Made by a program: the position numbers and the translations under genes
Assembly: GCA_029881435.1 (NCBI GenBank)
Contig: JAOUMR010000033.1
Location: forward strand, 1 to 32,190
Reading direction: 5' to 3'
Length of the DNA stretch: 32,190 nt
Source of the DNA: Nitrospira sp.
GTDB taxonomy: Bacteria > Nitrospirota > Nitrospiria > Nitrospirales > Nitrospiraceae
Part shown: positions 1 through 8,006 of the stretch, one piece after another
How positions within the stretch are numbered: position 1 is the first letter of the stretch
Layout: each line of letters opens with the position of its first letter
The notes under the pieces: generated by a model
The model's database searches: none
Told to the model about the DNA's origin: nothing
Seen by the model: the letters and a program-made list of their open reading frames with translations, nothing else

Positions 1-126
1 GGGGACAATGTGAGTGTGACGGGGGAGTTGATCAGTCCGATCGCGATGGATCAGGGGTTACGGTTTGCCGTGCGGGAAGGTGGCAAGACGGTGGGCTCGG
101 GGGTTGTGACGGAAATCCTGGCGTAG
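1..126 (+). CDS. tuf: Elongation factor Tu, C-terminal fragment (cut by window edge)
   Basis: Frame 1 is open from the first base to a TAG at 124-126 and encodes the last 41 residues of EF-Tu, the GTPase that delivers aminoacyl-tRNA to the ribosomal A site. The fragment covers the end of the third beta-barrel domain. Recognisable pieces are [11 protein letters not shown], then [13 protein letters not shown] and the ending [13 protein letters not shown], which match the conserved EF-Tu C terminus. The GTPase domain lies outside the window. It sits 38 nt upstream of rpsJ, the usual str-operon to S10-operon junction, so the two are probably co-transcribed. Identity is clear although the fragment is short. 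Confidence 0.95.
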   Translation, partial: GDNVSVTGELISPIAMDQGLRFAVREGGKTVGSGVVTEILA

Positions 127-164
127 GTCGGATCGCGCTCAGTTGATAGATTAGGAGTAACGAC

Positions 165-476
165 GTGAAGGTCGATCAGCGAATTAGAATTAGGTTGAGG
201 GGGTTCGACTATCGGGTGCTCGATCAGTCTGTGAGTGAAATTGTTGAGACTGTTCGACGTAGTGGCGCAAGAGTAGTCGGGCCGATTCCGCTTCCCACTC
301 GAATCGAAAAAATTACGGTTCAGCGATCGACACACGCCGACAAGAAGTCGCGCGAACAGTTTGAAATGCGCACGCACAAACGATTGCTCGATATCATGGA
401 ACCGACACCTGAGACGATGGATTCGCTTATGAAGCTCAATCTGGCGGCTGGTGTCGACGTAGAGATCAAGTTGTGA
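165..476 (+). CDS. rpsJ: 30S ribosomal protein S10 (NusE)
   Basis: Encodes 103 aa, the normal length for S10, a protein of the 30S head that also acts as NusE in transcription antitermination with NusB. The N terminus ([20 protein letters not shown]), the central loop [16 protein letters not shown] and [18 protein letters not shown] are all diagnostic. The start is GTG at 165, with TAGGAG at 152-157 as ribosome binding site; no in-frame ATG lies nearby. It is the first gene of the S10 cluster, followed by an unusually long 67-68 nt gap before rplC that holds a small ORF. Confidence 0.97.
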   Translation: MKVDQRIRIRLRGFDYRVLDQSVSEIVETVRRSGARVVGPIPLPTRIEKITVQRSTHADKKSREQFEMRTHKRLLDIMEPTPETMDSLMKLNLAAGVDVEIKL

Positions 477-503
477 GGCTCGAACGTTAGCGACGGAATC
501 ATA

Positions 504-548
504 ATGGGCAGCACTCAGGGCGCAACACATAGCACTGGACAAATATGA
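504..548 (+). other. Possible 14-codon leader ORF coupled to rplC
   Basis: An ATG at 504 opens a 14-codon frame encoding [14 protein letters not shown], and its TGA (546-548) overlaps the rplC ATG (545-547) as ATGA, the same arrangement used by several real gene pairs in this window. A weak GGA at 495-497 lies 6 nt upstream. rplC itself has no convincing Shine-Dalgarno sequence just before its start, so reinitiation from this frame could supply its ribosomes. This is inference; a short open frame can arise by chance and no homology is claimed. Confidence 0.3.
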
Positions 549-1165
549 CAAACGGACTGATTGGAAAGAAGCTCGGAATGACACAAGTGTTTGATGAGAC
601 TCGCTTAACGCCGGTCACTGTCATTGAGGCTGGTCCATGCCGAGTTGTCACCGTCCGGACAAAAGAGCGGGATCAATACGAGGCGGTTCAGCTTTCGTTT
701 GGTGAAGTGAAAGAGCGTAAGCTTTCCAAGCCGGAACTTGGACACCTAAAGAAAAATGAAGCACCACCCAGCCGCATCTTGCGTGAATTTAAGAAAGACG
801 GCGAGACGACGGTTGGACAATTGGTCACGGTCGAGATGTTTAAGAAGGGTGATTGGGTTGATGTGATCGGCGTGTCAAAGGGTAAGGGGTTTCAGGGTGT
901 TGTGAAACGACATCACTACGCGGGTGGTCCTGAATCGCATGGCTCCATGTTTCATCGGGCCCCTGGGTCAATTGGAGCCAGCTCATTTCCGTCTCGTGTC
1001 TGGAAGGGCAAGACGCTGCCAGGCCATATGGGATCCGACCGAGTGACGGTTCACCGATTGAAAGTCGTTGAGTCACGGTCGGATGAAAATCTCCTATTTG
1101 TGCGCGGTGCGGTTCCTGGGGCAGCGAATGGGATCGTTGTCGTGCGGAAGTCAAAGAAGAGCTAG
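545..1165 (+). CDS. rplC: 50S ribosomal protein L3
   Basis: Encodes 206 aa, standard for bacterial L3, an early-assembly protein that binds 23S rRNA near its 3' end and sends a loop towards the peptidyl transferase centre. The start [14 protein letters not shown] and the loop [20 protein letters not shown] followed by [12 protein letters not shown] are hallmark L3 sequences. The ATG at 545 fits the family N terminus exactly, but the bases before it (actggacaaat) contain no good ribosome binding site. That is unusual for a highly expressed gene and is discussed with the upstream 14-codon frame. rplD starts 2 nt after the stop. Confidence 0.97.
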   Translation: MTNGLIGKKLGMTQVFDETRLTPVTVIEAGPCRVVTVRTKERDQYEAVQLSFGEVKERKLSKPELGHLKKNEAPPSRILREFKKDGETTVGQLVTVEMFKKGDWVDVIGVSKGKGFQGVVKRHHYAGGPESHGSMFHRAPGSIGASSFPSRVWKGKTLPGHMGSDRVTVHRLKVVESRSDENLLFVRGAVPGAANGIVVVRKSKKS

Positions 1166-1167
1166 AT

Positions 1168-1791
1168 ATGCCTACTATCGATCTGGTGGATTTGCAGAAA
1201 AAGAAAGTTGGAACGGTTCATCTCTCTCCGCAAGTCTTCGGTTGTGAGCCTCGAGCGACTTTGGTGCATGAAGCGGTGATTATGCAACGTGCATGTGAGC
1301 GTAGAGGTACAGCCTCGACTTTGCGTCGAGGTGAGGTGAGTGGGTCTGGGAAAAAGCCCTGGAAGCAAAAGCATACCGGACGTGCCAGGGCCGGCTCGCT
1401 TCGTTCTCCGGTTTGGCGCCATGGGGGGAGTGTATTCGGGCCGAAACCGAGAAGTTACGCCTATTCCATGCCCAAGAAAAAATATCGGGCTGCTCTCCAG
1501 AGTGCGTTATCGGCTAAGGTCGCCGAGGAAAAATTGTTTGTGGTGTCCGATCTTTCCCTGCAACAGCCGAGGACCAAACTGTTAGCTCAAGCCTTGAGGC
1601 AATTCAGTGGCGGTGCGAACGCTCTGGTGATCATCGGGAAATCGCAGTCGGAGATCTTGCAAGCTGCAGAAAATTTGAATGATGTTAAAGTTCTCAGCGC
1701 AGATCAATTGAATGTCTACGACATTGTTCGTGCGCACGTGATTCTGATCTCAGAGCAAGAGCTTGGTCCTGTGAGTGAGGTTTGGTCATGA
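1168..1791 (+). CDS. rplD: 50S ribosomal protein L4
   Basis: Encodes 207 aa, normal for L4, which binds 23S rRNA domain I and lines the nascent-peptide exit tunnel with its extended loop. That loop is visible at about residues 45-80: RRGTASTLRRGEVSGSGKKP, then WKQKHTGRARAGSLRSPVWRHGG and VFGPKPRSY. In E. coli L4 also represses the S10 operon through a leader RNA and terminator; the operon leader lies outside this window, so that cannot be judged here. The ATG lies 2 nt after rplC, and the TGA overlaps the rplW ATG by 4 nt, implying translational coupling. Confidence 0.97.
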   Translation: MPTIDLVDLQKKKVGTVHLSPQVFGCEPRATLVHEAVIMQRACERRGTASTLRRGEVSGSGKKPWKQKHTGRARAGSLRSPVWRHGGSVFGPKPRSYAYSMPKKKYRAALQSALSAKVAEEKLFVVSDLSLQQPRTKLLAQALRQFSGGANALVIIGKSQSEILQAAENLNDVKVLSADQLNVYDIVRAHVILISEQELGPVSEVWS

Positions 1792-2081
1792 AGATCGAGA
1801 TGCACAGGGTCCTGGTTCAGCCGTTATTGACTGAAAAGATCACTGGACTTCGAGAGGCAACCAATACGGTCGGTTTCGTCGTGCATCCCGACGCGAATCG
1901 AGTTCAGGTCAAGCAAGCCGTCGAGACCCTGCTCAAAGTTAAGGTTGAGAAAGTCAATCTCATGAATGTTCGTGGGAAGGTTAAGCGGCTCGGTCGTTTT
2001 TCAGGTAAACGTTCTGATTGGAAAAAAGCTTTTGTCACGCTTAAAAAAGGTGAAAAGCTGGAGATGTACGAAAGTGCTTAA
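1788..2081 (+). CDS. rplW: 50S ribosomal protein L23
   Basis: Encodes 97 aa from the ATG at 1788. L23 sits at the rim of the exit tunnel and is the docking site for trigger factor and the signal recognition particle. The family pattern is present: VLVQPLLTEKITGLRE near the N terminus, then VNLMNVRGKVKRLGR and the C-terminal WKKAFVTLKKGEKLE. An in-frame TTG lies 6 nt upstream at 1782, but the ATG at 1788 gives a 4-nt ATGA overlap with rplD, the arrangement typical of this operon, so I chose it. The 49-nt gap to rplB contains no gene. Confidence 0.95.
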   Translation: MKIEMHRVLVQPLLTEKITGLREATNTVGFVVHPDANRVQVKQAVETLLKVKVEKVNLMNVRGKVKRLGRFSGKRSDWKKAFVTLKKGEKLEMYESA

Positions 2082-2130
2082 TCTTGATCGTGGTCTATTC
2101 GGTAGGGTTTAGAGGGTAAAGGGGTATCGC

Positions 2131-2973
2131 ATGGGTTTAAAAGTTTATCGTCCAACATCTGCAGGTCGTCGAGGGATGACGGCGGTGGTGTCTAAGGAGC
2201 TCGCCGCGAAGAAACCGGAAAAGTCACTAACCTCGTTTCATTTACGAAGTGGCGGCCGGAACAATAATGGGCGGATAACTGTTCGGTTTCGTGGAGGTGG
2301 GCATAAGCGGCTATATCGCAAAATTGATTTTCGTCGCGACAAAGTGGGTATTTCGGCAAAGGTTGCGGCCATTGAGTATGATCCGAATCGATCTGCAAGG
2401 ATAGCGCTGTTGCAATATCGAGATGGGGAGAAACGGTATATCTTAGCTCCGGTCGGACTTAGTCTGAACGATGAAGTTCAATCTGGTCCCCAGGCAGAGA
2501 TCAGACCGGGGAATGCGCTTCCATTGATGAATATGCCTCTTGGCACGACCATTCATAATCTCGAATTGAAGGCCGGTAAAGGTGGGCAGTTGATCCGAAG
2601 TGCCGGTGGATTCGCCCAGGTCATGGGGCGTGATGGCGACTATGTGCAGGTTCGACTGAAGTCTGGAGAAATGCGAAGAATTTTGGGTGTTTGTATGGCG
2701 ACAGTCGGACAAGTCGGTAATGTAGATCATGAAAATGTCAGTGTTGGGAAGGCAGGACGGAGCCGATGGAAGGGGAAAAGACCACATGTTCGCGGCGTGG
2801 TCATGAACCCGGTCGACCATCCGCATGGAGGGGGAGAAGGAAAATCAGGACAGGGGAATCCACATCCTGTTTCGCCATGGGGTCTGCCGACGAAGGGCTA
2901 CAAGACCAGGCAAAATAAGAAGACTGAAAAGTTTATCATTGCTCGACGGAAGTCAGGAGTGCGCAATGCCTAG
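2131..2973 (+). CDS. rplB: 50S ribosomal protein L2
   Basis: Encodes 280 aa, usual for L2, a core 23S rRNA-binding protein needed for subunit joining and peptidyl transferase function. The N-terminal [14 protein letters not shown], the central [17 protein letters not shown] and [17 protein letters not shown], and the C-terminal [18 protein letters not shown] with [15 protein letters not shown] are all strongly conserved; the HPHGGGEG loop carries the histidine region near the catalytic centre. The ATG at 2131 follows AGAGGG (2111-2116) and AAAGG (2118-2122). The last eight bases overlap rpsS. Confidence 0.98.
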   Translation: MGLKVYRPTSAGRRGMTAVVSKELAAKKPEKSLTSFHLRSGGRNNNGRITVRFRGGGHKRLYRKIDFRRDKVGISAKVAAIEYDPNRSARIALLQYRDGEKRYILAPVGLSLNDEVQSGPQAEIRPGNALPLMNMPLGTTIHNLELKAGKGGQLIRSAGGFAQVMGRDGDYVQVRLKSGEMRRILGVCMATVGQVGNVDHENVSVGKAGRSRWKGKRPHVRGVVMNPVDHPHGGGEGKSGQGNPHPVSPWGLPTKGYKTRQNKKTEKFIIARRKSGVRNA

Positions 2974-3253
2974 ATCGATAAGTAAAGGGGCGTTTATCGA
3001 CGATCATTTGCTCAAGAAGGTGGAGCAGATGAATCAGACGAAGGACCGCAGGTTGATTAAGACGTGGTCGCGCCGGTCGACGGTCGTCCCTGACATGATC
3101 GGTCATACCTTCGCTGTTCACAACGGGAAAAAATTTATCCCCGTGTTTGTGACCGAAAACATGGTTGGCCATAAATTGGGCGAGTTTGCTCCAACGCGGT
3201 TTTTCAAGGGGCACGGACAGGCTAAGACTGAGAAGGCTGTCGCGCTGAAATAG
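2966..3253 (+). CDS. rpsS: 30S ribosomal protein S19
   Basis: Encodes 95 aa, a typical S19, which pairs with S13 in the 30S head next to the A-site tRNA. The sequence [20 protein letters not shown], the basic stretch [19 protein letters not shown] and the ending [17 protein letters not shown] are diagnostic. The reading frame stays open further upstream within rplB, but the ATG at 2966 matches the family N terminus and is preceded by AGGAG (2955-2959). It overlaps the end of rplB by 8 nt, suggesting coupled translation. Confidence 0.96.
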   Translation: MPRSISKGAFIDDHLLKKVEQMNQTKDRRLIKTWSRRSTVVPDMIGHTFAVHNGKKFIPVFVTENMVGHKLGEFAPTRFFKGHGQAKTEKAVALK

Positions 3254-3295
3254 AAACATTAGCGATATTAGTTTATTGATCACAGGGTTTTGAAG

Positions 3296-3652
3296 ATGAC
3301 TGAAGCACATGCAATTCTAAGATTTGTTCGTGTCGCGCCGCGCAAAGCCAAGCCGGTGATCGATATGATTCGTGGCAGGCAGGTGCCTATGGCGTTGGCC
3401 ATTCTGAGGCACATTCCTCGGCATGCTGCTCGAGTCGTTGAAAAGATCGTTCGTTCTGCTGTGGCGAATGCTGAATTGAAGGAAATGGGAGATAGTGAAT
3501 CCATGGTGATCTCCAAGGCCTTCGTCAATTGCGGCCCGACATACAAGCGCGTGCGTGCTCGGTCAATGGGAAGGGCTAACGCAATTCAGAAGCGTACGAG
3601 TCATATCACCGTTGTGGTTACGGCACCAGAAGGTCCAGGCAATCGCAAGTAG
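3296..3652 (+). CDS. rplV: 50S ribosomal protein L22
   Basis: Encodes 118 aa. L22 contacts all domains of 23S rRNA, and its beta-hairpin forms a constriction of the exit tunnel where macrolide-resistance changes arise. Visible family motifs are VRVAPRKAKPVIDMIRG, the central helix with AARVVEKIVRSAVANAE, and the hairpin PTYKRVRARSMGRANAIQKR. An upstream in-frame TTG at 3290 is possible, but the ATG at 3296 is better spaced from CAGGG (3282-3286). It lies 42 nt after rpsS and 31 nt before rpsC. Confidence 0.95.
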   Translation: MTEAHAILRFVRVAPRKAKPVIDMIRGRQVPMALAILRHIPRHAARVVEKIVRSAVANAELKEMGDSESMVISKAFVNCGPTYKRVRARSMGRANAIQKRTSHITVVVTAPEGPGNRK

Positions 3653-3683
3653 ACTGAATCTCCTTTATTGAGGCTTATAGCGC

Positions 3684-4355
3684 ATGGGTCAAAAAACACA
3701 TCCTATTGGTTATCGTCTTGGCTACAACTACACGTGGAGTTCTCGTTGGTATGCAGGGAAGGATTACGCCAAGCTCCTCCATCAAGACGTCAAAATTAGA
3801 AAGATGGTTAAGGCTCGTCTCTATCACGCTGGGGTGGCAAAGGTTGAAATTGAACGTTCTGGAGATCAAACCAGAGTGATCATTCATACGGCCCGCCCTG
3901 GGATCATCATTGGCCGTAAGGGGGCAGAGGTTGATAAGCTAAAGGGCGACCTAGAAAAACAATACGGGGGGCAGGTCTACATCACTGTGAAGGAAATCAA
4001 AAAGCCTGAACTTGATGCCCAGCTTGTCAGCGAGAATGTGGCAACTCAACTTGAGAAGCGAGTAGCCTTTCGTCGGGCTATGAAGCGCAGTGTTCAGTCA
4101 GCACTTCGGCTCGGTGCTCAGGGTATTAAGATTATGGTCGCTGGTCGGTTAGGTGGCGCGGAAATCGCGCGAACGGAGTGGTATCGAGAGGGGCGGGTGC
4201 CTTTGCACACGCTTCGTGCTGAAATTGATTATGGATTCGCTGAAGCGCATACAACGATGGGGCAGATCGGAGTGAAGACTTGGATCTACAAGGGCGAGCT
4301 TCTTCCTTTTCAGCCTATGAAAGCAGAATCATCATTGGATCGCCGGTTTGGATGA
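3684..4355 (+). CDS. rpsC: 30S ribosomal protein S3
   Basis: Encodes 223 aa, in the usual 210-235 range. S3 lies at the mRNA entry site of the 30S subunit and contributes to mRNA unwinding. The start [20 protein letters not shown], the KH-type RNA-binding domain with [19 protein letters not shown] (about residues 69-90) and the C-terminal domain with [20 protein letters not shown] are diagnostic. The C terminus ends soon after [12 protein letters not shown] without the long charged tail found in some bacteria. The ATG at 3684 is the conserved family start. rplP follows after 12 nt. Confidence 0.97.
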   Translation: MGQKTHPIGYRLGYNYTWSSRWYAGKDYAKLLHQDVKIRKMVKARLYHAGVAKVEIERSGDQTRVIIHTARPGIIIGRKGAEVDKLKGDLEKQYGGQVYITVKEIKKPELDAQLVSENVATQLEKRVAFRRAMKRSVQSALRLGAQGIKIMVAGRLGGAEIARTEWYREGRVPLHTLRAEIDYGFAEAHTTMGQIGVKTWIYKGELLPFQPMKAESSLDRRFG

Positions 4356-4367
4356 GGAGATCGAGCC

Positions 4368-4784
4368 GTGTTAGCGCCTAAGAAAGTCAAATTCAGAAAA
4401 ATGCAAAAAGGCCGGATGACGGGTAAGGCCTATCGTGGCGGACAGATCACTCTTGGTGAATTCGGCTTAAAAGCTCTAGAGCCAGGGTGGATCACGAGTC
4501 GCCAGATTGAAGCAGCTCGCATTGCTATTACTCGACACGTCAAGCGTGGCGGGCAGGTCTGGACGCGCATTTTCCCGGACAAGCCTATTACCAAGAAGCC
4601 AGCCGAAACTCGAATGGGAAAAGGAAAAGGTAATCCTGAGTACTGGGTGGCCGTTGTGAAGCCTGGGCGAATCCTTTATGAGATGGATGGAGTCACTCCA
4701 GAAACTGCTCGAGAGGCGTTTCGGCTTGCGTCTCACAAGTTACCTATCGCGACAAAATTGGTTGTTCGCGGTGAGTTTGGCTAA
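4368..4784 (+). CDS. rplP: 50S ribosomal protein L16
   Basis: Encodes 138 aa, the standard length of L16, which binds near the A-site finger and the elbow of A-site tRNA. The N terminus [19 protein letters not shown], the internal [20 protein letters not shown] and [21 protein letters not shown] are family signatures. The start is GTG at 4368, preceded by GAGGAG (4354-4359); it lies 12 nt after the rpsC stop. A 37-nt gap leads to rpmC. The order rpsC-rplP-rpmC-rpsQ is the classical S10 operon ending. Confidence 0.96.
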   Translation: MLAPKKVKFRKMQKGRMTGKAYRGGQITLGEFGLKALEPGWITSRQIEAARIAITRHVKRGGQVWTRIFPDKPITKKPAETRMGKGKGNPEYWVAVVKPGRILYEMDGVTPETAREAFRLASHKLPIATKLVVRGEFG

Positions 4785-4821
4785 GATCCTTCCGGTGTAA
4801 GTAGAGGCCAGGAGTGGGTAT

Positions 4822-5043
4822 ATGTCGTTAGACATCAAAGAACTGAGAAATATGACTGTCGGCGAGCTTGCCGAGAAAGAAAAACAGCTTGTGCAAGAGC
4901 TGTTCAATCTGCGTTTTCAGTTCGGTACCGGCCGTCTTGAAAACCCTATGCAGATTCGAAAAACCAAGCGGGATATCGCCCGGGTGAAGACAGTTCTTCA
5001 GCAGGGGCAGGGGATTGATCAAACTGAAGGGGCGAAGGGGTAA
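4822..5043 (+). CDS. rpmC: 50S ribosomal protein L29
   Basis: Encodes 73 aa, a small two-helix hairpin protein near the tunnel exit, next to L23. The first helix contains KELRNMTVGELAEKEKQLV and the second LRFQFGTGRLENPMQIRKTK followed by RDIARVKTVL, which is the L29 pattern. The ATG at 4822 follows AGGAG at 4810-4814. The C-terminal tail (QGIDQTEGAKG) is slightly longer than in many species. It lies 9 nt before rpsQ. Confidence 0.94.
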   Translation: MSLDIKELRNMTVGELAEKEKQLVQELFNLRFQFGTGRLENPMQIRKTKRDIARVKTVLQQGQGIDQTEGAKG

Positions 5044-5052
5044 AGGACGCTT

Positions 5053-5319
5053 ATGGCTGAAGTGGTGAAGCGCCGCCATTGGTATGGCGATGTTGTTGGC
5101 AACAAAATGCAGAAGACGGTCGTCGTGGTGGTGTCAAGGTCAGTTGTTCATCCGATCTACAAAAAAGTTCTCAGGCGAGTGACGAGACTTAAGGTTCACG
5201 ACGAAAGTGGTGTGTGTAAAGTTGGAGATCGGGTCAAGCTTGTCCAGACGAGACCGCTCAGTAAAGAAAAGAATTGGCGAGTCGTGCAGGTTATGGAAAA
5301 GGGACAGCCTGAAAAGTAG
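5053..5319 (+). CDS. rpsQ: 30S ribosomal protein S17
   Basis: Encodes 88 aa, an OB-fold primary 16S rRNA-binding protein of the 30S body. Diagnostic segments are GDVVGNKMQKTVVVVVSRSV, HPIYKKVLRRVTRLKVHDE and GDRVKLVQTRPLSKEKNWRV. The ATG at 5053 has AAAGGA at 5042-5047 upstream and lies 9 nt after rpmC. In E. coli rpsQ is the last gene of the S10 operon; here a short hairpin (5316-5343) spans its stop codon and a 51-nt gap follows before rplN. Confidence 0.95.
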   Translation: MAEVVKRRHWYGDVVGNKMQKTVVVVVSRSVVHPIYKKVLRRVTRLKVHDESGVCKVGDRVKLVQTRPLSKEKNWRVVQVMEKGQPEK

Positions 5320-5343
5320 AAGGGGCTTTTCTCCGGCTTCTAC
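5316..5343 (+). repeat. 7-bp stem hairpin across the rpsQ stop codon
   Basis: GTAGAAG (5316-5322) pairs with CTTCTAC (5337-5343) around a 14-nt loop. No run of T follows, so it does not look like an intrinsic terminator. It falls at the classical boundary between the S10 and spc operons. A role in mRNA processing or in separating translation of rpsQ and rplN is only a guess. Confidence 0.35.
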
Positions 5344-5370
5344 ACTCGTGATACCCGTAGGAAGATCGCA

Positions 5371-5739
5371 ATGATTCAGAATTATACATATATGGATGTG
5401 GCTGATAATTCCGGAGCCAAGCAGGCCATGTGCTTTCACGTCTTTGGAGGCACAAGGCGGCGCTATGCATCGTTAGGTGACATTGTGGTAGTGGCTGTCA
5501 AAGAGGCTATCCCCCAGGCGAGTGTGAAGAAGGGTGACGTGAGTCGGGCCGTGATCGTTCGAACGACAAAAGAAGTTCGAAGGGAAGATGGATCGTATAT
5601 CAAGTTTGATCGGAATGCGTGTGTCCTGATTAATAAAGACGGGGAACCGATTGGAACCCGTATCTTCGGACCTGTTGCCCGGGAGCTTCGCTGGAAGAAA
5701 TTCATGAAGATCATTTCCCTGGCACCAGAGGTTTTGTGA
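5371..5739 (+). CDS. rplN: 50S ribosomal protein L14
   Basis: Encodes 122 aa, exactly the usual length. L14 sits at the subunit interface and contacts 16S helix 14; it is also the docking site of the silencing factor RsfS. Family motifs are [60 protein letters not shown] and the ending [18 protein letters not shown]. The ATG at 5371 follows TAGGAAG (5358-5364). It begins the spc-type part of the cluster. Confidence 0.97.
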   Translation: MIQNYTYMDVADNSGAKQAMCFHVFGGTRRRYASLGDIVVVAVKEAIPQASVKKGDVSRAVIVRTTKEVRREDGSYIKFDRNACVLINKDGEPIGTRIFGPVARELRWKKFMKIISLAPEVL

Positions 5740-5758
5740 AGGGGAGCGAACGAGGAGC

Positions 5759-6091
5759 ATGGTGGAAGCACTGAGAAAAAGTAGAATTCGTAAAGGGGAT
5801 ACGGTCGTCGTGGTTTCTGGCCGTGAACGAGGGAAGACAGGTAAGGTCCTTTCCGTTGACCTCAGGGCCGGTAAAGTGGTTGTGGAAAAGTTAAATATCA
5901 TCAAACGACACACAAAACCGAATCAGAAAGCGAAGCAGGGGGGCATCTTAGAGCGAGAAGCTCCGCTGCAGATTTCAAACGTCATGTTTTTTTGCCCAGT
6001 GACGCAAAAGCCTACACGTGTGGGTATTCGTCTTTTAGAAGACGGGCGGCGTGTCCGCTTTAGCAAGAAATCCAATGAGACTGTGGAATAG
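5759..6091 (+). CDS. rplX: 50S ribosomal protein L24
   Basis: Encodes 110 aa with an N-terminal KOW motif; L24 is an assembly initiator that binds 23S rRNA domain I near the tunnel exit. The KOW segment reads IRKGDTVVVVSGRERGKTGK VLSVD (about residues 11-35), followed by VVVEKLNIIKRHTKPNQKAK and the C-terminal RVGIRLLEDGRRVRFSKKS. The ATG at 5759 has AAGGGGAG at 5739-5746 well placed and a second GAGGAG directly before the codon. An in-frame GTG at 5762 is an equally possible start. It lies 19 nt after rplN. Confidence 0.95.
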   Translation: MVEALRKSRIRKGDTVVVVSGRERGKTGKVLSVDLRAGKVVVEKLNIIKRHTKPNQKAKQGGILEREAPLQISNVMFFCPVTQKPTRVGIRLLEDGRRVRFSKKSNETVE

Positions 6092-6100
6092 GGTTAGGTA

Positions 6101-6748
6101 ATGGCCAAGGAACCAAAAAACCAATCAAGCAAACCATCTGAACGAAAGAGTGCGAAGCGAGAATCTTCACCTCCGCAGTTGGATCAGGGAAGTGAGGAAT
6201 CAAAGTTCCGCCCGCGGCTTCGCGACAGGTATGAACAGCAAGCCATTCCTGCCCTGATGAAGGAGTTTGGGTATAAGAACGTGATGCAAGTACCCAAGCT
6301 TGAGCGTGTGGTGCTAAACGTCGGAATGGGTGAGGCTGTTCAGAATGTGAAACTCTTGGAGAGTGCAGTGACCGAATTGGGATTGATTACAGGGCAAAAG
6401 CCAGTTGTCACGAGAGCGAAAAAAGCCATTGCAGGTTTCAAGCTGAGGCAAGGATTGCCAATTGGTGCCAAAGTGACACTCCGTAGTCGACGGATGTATG
6501 AATTCTTCGATCGGCTGGTATCGTTGGCACTGCCTCGTATCCGTGACTTCCGAGGGGTATCCCCCAAAGCATTCGATGGTCGCGGTAATTATACGCTTGG
6601 TTTGAAAGAGCAGCTGATCTTCCCGGAAATTAAGTACGATGAGGTGGCATCAATTCATGGTATGGATATTACGGTGGTCACCACAGCGAAGACAAACGAC
6701 GAAGGAAAGGCTCTTCTGAAACATCTTGGAATGCCGTTCCGCGCATGA
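6101..6748 (+). CDS. rplE: 50S ribosomal protein L5 with N-terminal extension
   Basis: Encodes 215 aa, whereas bacterial L5 is usually about 180. L5 binds 5S rRNA and contacts S13 and the P-site tRNA. The normal core begins near residue 37 ([20 protein letters not shown]) and contains [58 protein letters not shown] and the ending [16 protein letters not shown]. Residues 1-36 are extra, rich in Lys, Ser, Glu and Gln and probably disordered. The ATG at 6101 has AGGG (6090-6093) at good spacing; the next in-frame Met lies inside the core, so the extension seems real unless a TTG within it is used. Confidence 0.95.
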   Translation: MAKEPKNQSSKPSERKSAKRESSPPQLDQGSEESKFRPRLRDRYEQQAIPALMKEFGYKNVMQVPKLERVVLNVGMGEAVQNVKLLESAVTELGLITGQKPVVTRAKKAIAGFKLRQGLPIGAKVTLRSRRMYEFFDRLVSLALPRIRDFRGVSPKAFDGRGNYTLGLKEQLIFPEIKYDEVASIHGMDITVVTTAKTNDEGKALLKHLGMPFRA

Positions 6749-6793
6749 GGATGGTGGGATAGCGATGGTGCTTTTGGATGGGAGGGGGAATTT

Positions 6794-6979
6794 GTGTCAC
6801 GATTAGCCCTGAGAAATAAGGCGGCGACAAAACAGAAGTTTTCGGTTCGAGAGTATCACCGCTGTGGTGTGTGCGGTCGCGTGCGTGGATATCTTCGTCG
6901 ATTTCGAATGTGTCGAATTTGTTTTCGCATGATGACGTTGCGTGGGGAGATTCCTGGAGTTCGGAAATCTAGCTGGTAG
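6794..6979 (+). CDS. rpsN: 30S ribosomal protein S14, zinc-binding short form
   Basis: Encodes 61 aa, the length of the short type-Z S14, a 30S head protein. Four cysteines form a zinc knuckle: C24-G-V-C27 and C40-R-I-C43, in [16 protein letters not shown] and [11 protein letters not shown]; the ending [11 protein letters not shown] is typical. The start is GTG at 6794 after GGGAGGGGG (6780-6788). An overlapping 13-codon frame at 6765-6806 is probably chance. The gene sits between rplE and rpsH, its normal place. Confidence 0.95.
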   Translation: MSRLALRNKAATKQKFSVREYHRCGVCGRVRGYLRRFRMCRICFRMMTLRGEIPGVRKSSW

Positions 6980-7028
6980 CTGGTGTTCTCAAGCCGATGG
7001 CTGTCAATAGAGAATAGAAGGGGATAGC

Positions 7029-7424
7029 ATGGTTACCGATCCAATCGGCGATCTTCTAGTTCGTTTGAGGAATGGTGCTCAGCGCCGTTTTGAAACCGTC
7101 AGGGTTCCCACCTCAAAATTGAAAAGAGCAATTTTGGAAATTTTGAAGAGGGAAGGTTATGTCGACTCGATCGAAGATGAGGTGCGGGATGGCCATCCCG
7201 TTCTGAACGTGCGGCTTCGATACATAGGTGAAGGACAACCTATGATTACTGGGTTGGAGCGTATTAGTAAGCCAGGGCGCCGTGTCTATGTTGGCAGTGA
7301 GGATATCAAAAAAGTCCGCAATGGCATCGGCCTATCCATTCTCTCCACCTCGAAGGGAATTATGACTGATCAGGAATCTCGCAAAAGTCATATTGGAGGT
7401 GAGGTTCTTTGCTCGGTATGGTAG
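7029..7424 (+). CDS. rpsH: 30S ribosomal protein S8
   Basis: Encodes 131 aa, normal for S8, a primary 16S rRNA-binding protein that in E. coli also represses the spc operon by binding its mRNA. The start MVTDPIGDLLVRLRNGAQRR, central PTSKLKRAILEILKREGYV and the C-terminal GIGLSILSTSKGIMTDQES with GGEVLCSVW are family signatures. The ATG at 7029 follows AAGGGGA (7018-7024). Preceding gap to rpsN is 49 nt and the following gap to rplF 36 nt; I see no obvious copy of the S8 target helix there. Confidence 0.97.
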   Translation: MVTDPIGDLLVRLRNGAQRRFETVRVPTSKLKRAILEILKREGYVDSIEDEVRDGHPVLNVRLRYIGEGQPMITGLERISKPGRRVYVGSEDIKKVRNGIGLSILSTSKGIMTDQESRKSHIGGEVLCSVW

Positions 7425-7460
7425 GTCGGTTCAATCTCGATTGAAGGATAGAAATTCGCT

Positions 7461-7997
7461 ATGTCGCGCATTGGGAAAAAACCAATTGCCATTCCTGGTG
7501 GAGTGGAAGTCAAAGTCGCGGGATCAACCGTGTCGGTTAAGGGGCCACTCGGAAAGTTGGATTGGTCTCTTGTGCATGGGGTGAAGGTGGCGGTCAGTAA
7601 TGGCCAGCTCATCGTCGATCGTGCAAACGATGATCGAAAGGTGAGGGCGTTGCATGGCCTGACTCGTGCGGAGTTGAGCAACATGATTCAGGGTGTCACG
7701 AAAGGATACGAACGTTCGCTCGAAATTACGGGAGTTGGGTACAAGGCTCAGCTTCAGGGTCGGACGTTAAGCTTCAATGTTGGATACATAAATCCGGTGA
7801 TCTATCAAGTGCCGACAGGTATCGATGTAAAAGTTGATAAGCAGACGCTGATCAACCTCAAGGGAGTTGATAAGCGATTAATAGGTCAGGTTGCAGCTGA
7901 CCTGCGCGCCATTAAACCGCCGGATGTCTATAAACAAAAGGGTGTCCGATATGCTGGTGAAATCTTGCGGAAAAAAGAAGGCAAGACAGGGAAGTAG
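7461..7997 (+). CDS. rplF: 50S ribosomal protein L6
   Basis: Encodes 178 aa, the usual size of L6, a two-domain protein near the sarcin-ricin loop and factor-binding site. Characteristic segments are MSRIGKKPIAIPGGVEV, KGPLGKLDW, the second-domain SLEITGVGYKAQLQGRTLSF and the C-terminal PPDVYKQKGVRYAGEILRKK followed by EGKTGK. The ATG at 7461 follows AAGGATAG (7444-7451). rplR starts 9 nt downstream. Confidence 0.97.
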   Translation: MSRIGKKPIAIPGGVEVKVAGSTVSVKGPLGKLDWSLVHGVKVAVSNGQLIVDRANDDRKVRALHGLTRAELSNMIQGVTKGYERSLEITGVGYKAQLQGRTLSFNVGYINPVIYQVPTGIDVKVDKQTLINLKGVDKRLIGQVAADLRAIKPPDVYKQKGVRYAGEILRKKEGKTGK

Positions 7998-8006
7998 GAA
8001 TTGACG

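Noticed and set aside
840..1154. Open frames on the minus strand across the ribosomal genes
   Set aside because: All mirror well-identified + strand genes, lack ribosome binding sites and show no domain pattern.
6765..6806. 13-codon ORF overlapping the rpsN start
   Set aside because: It overlaps rpsN in another frame and does not end on its start codon; rpsN already has a strong GGAGGGGG site.
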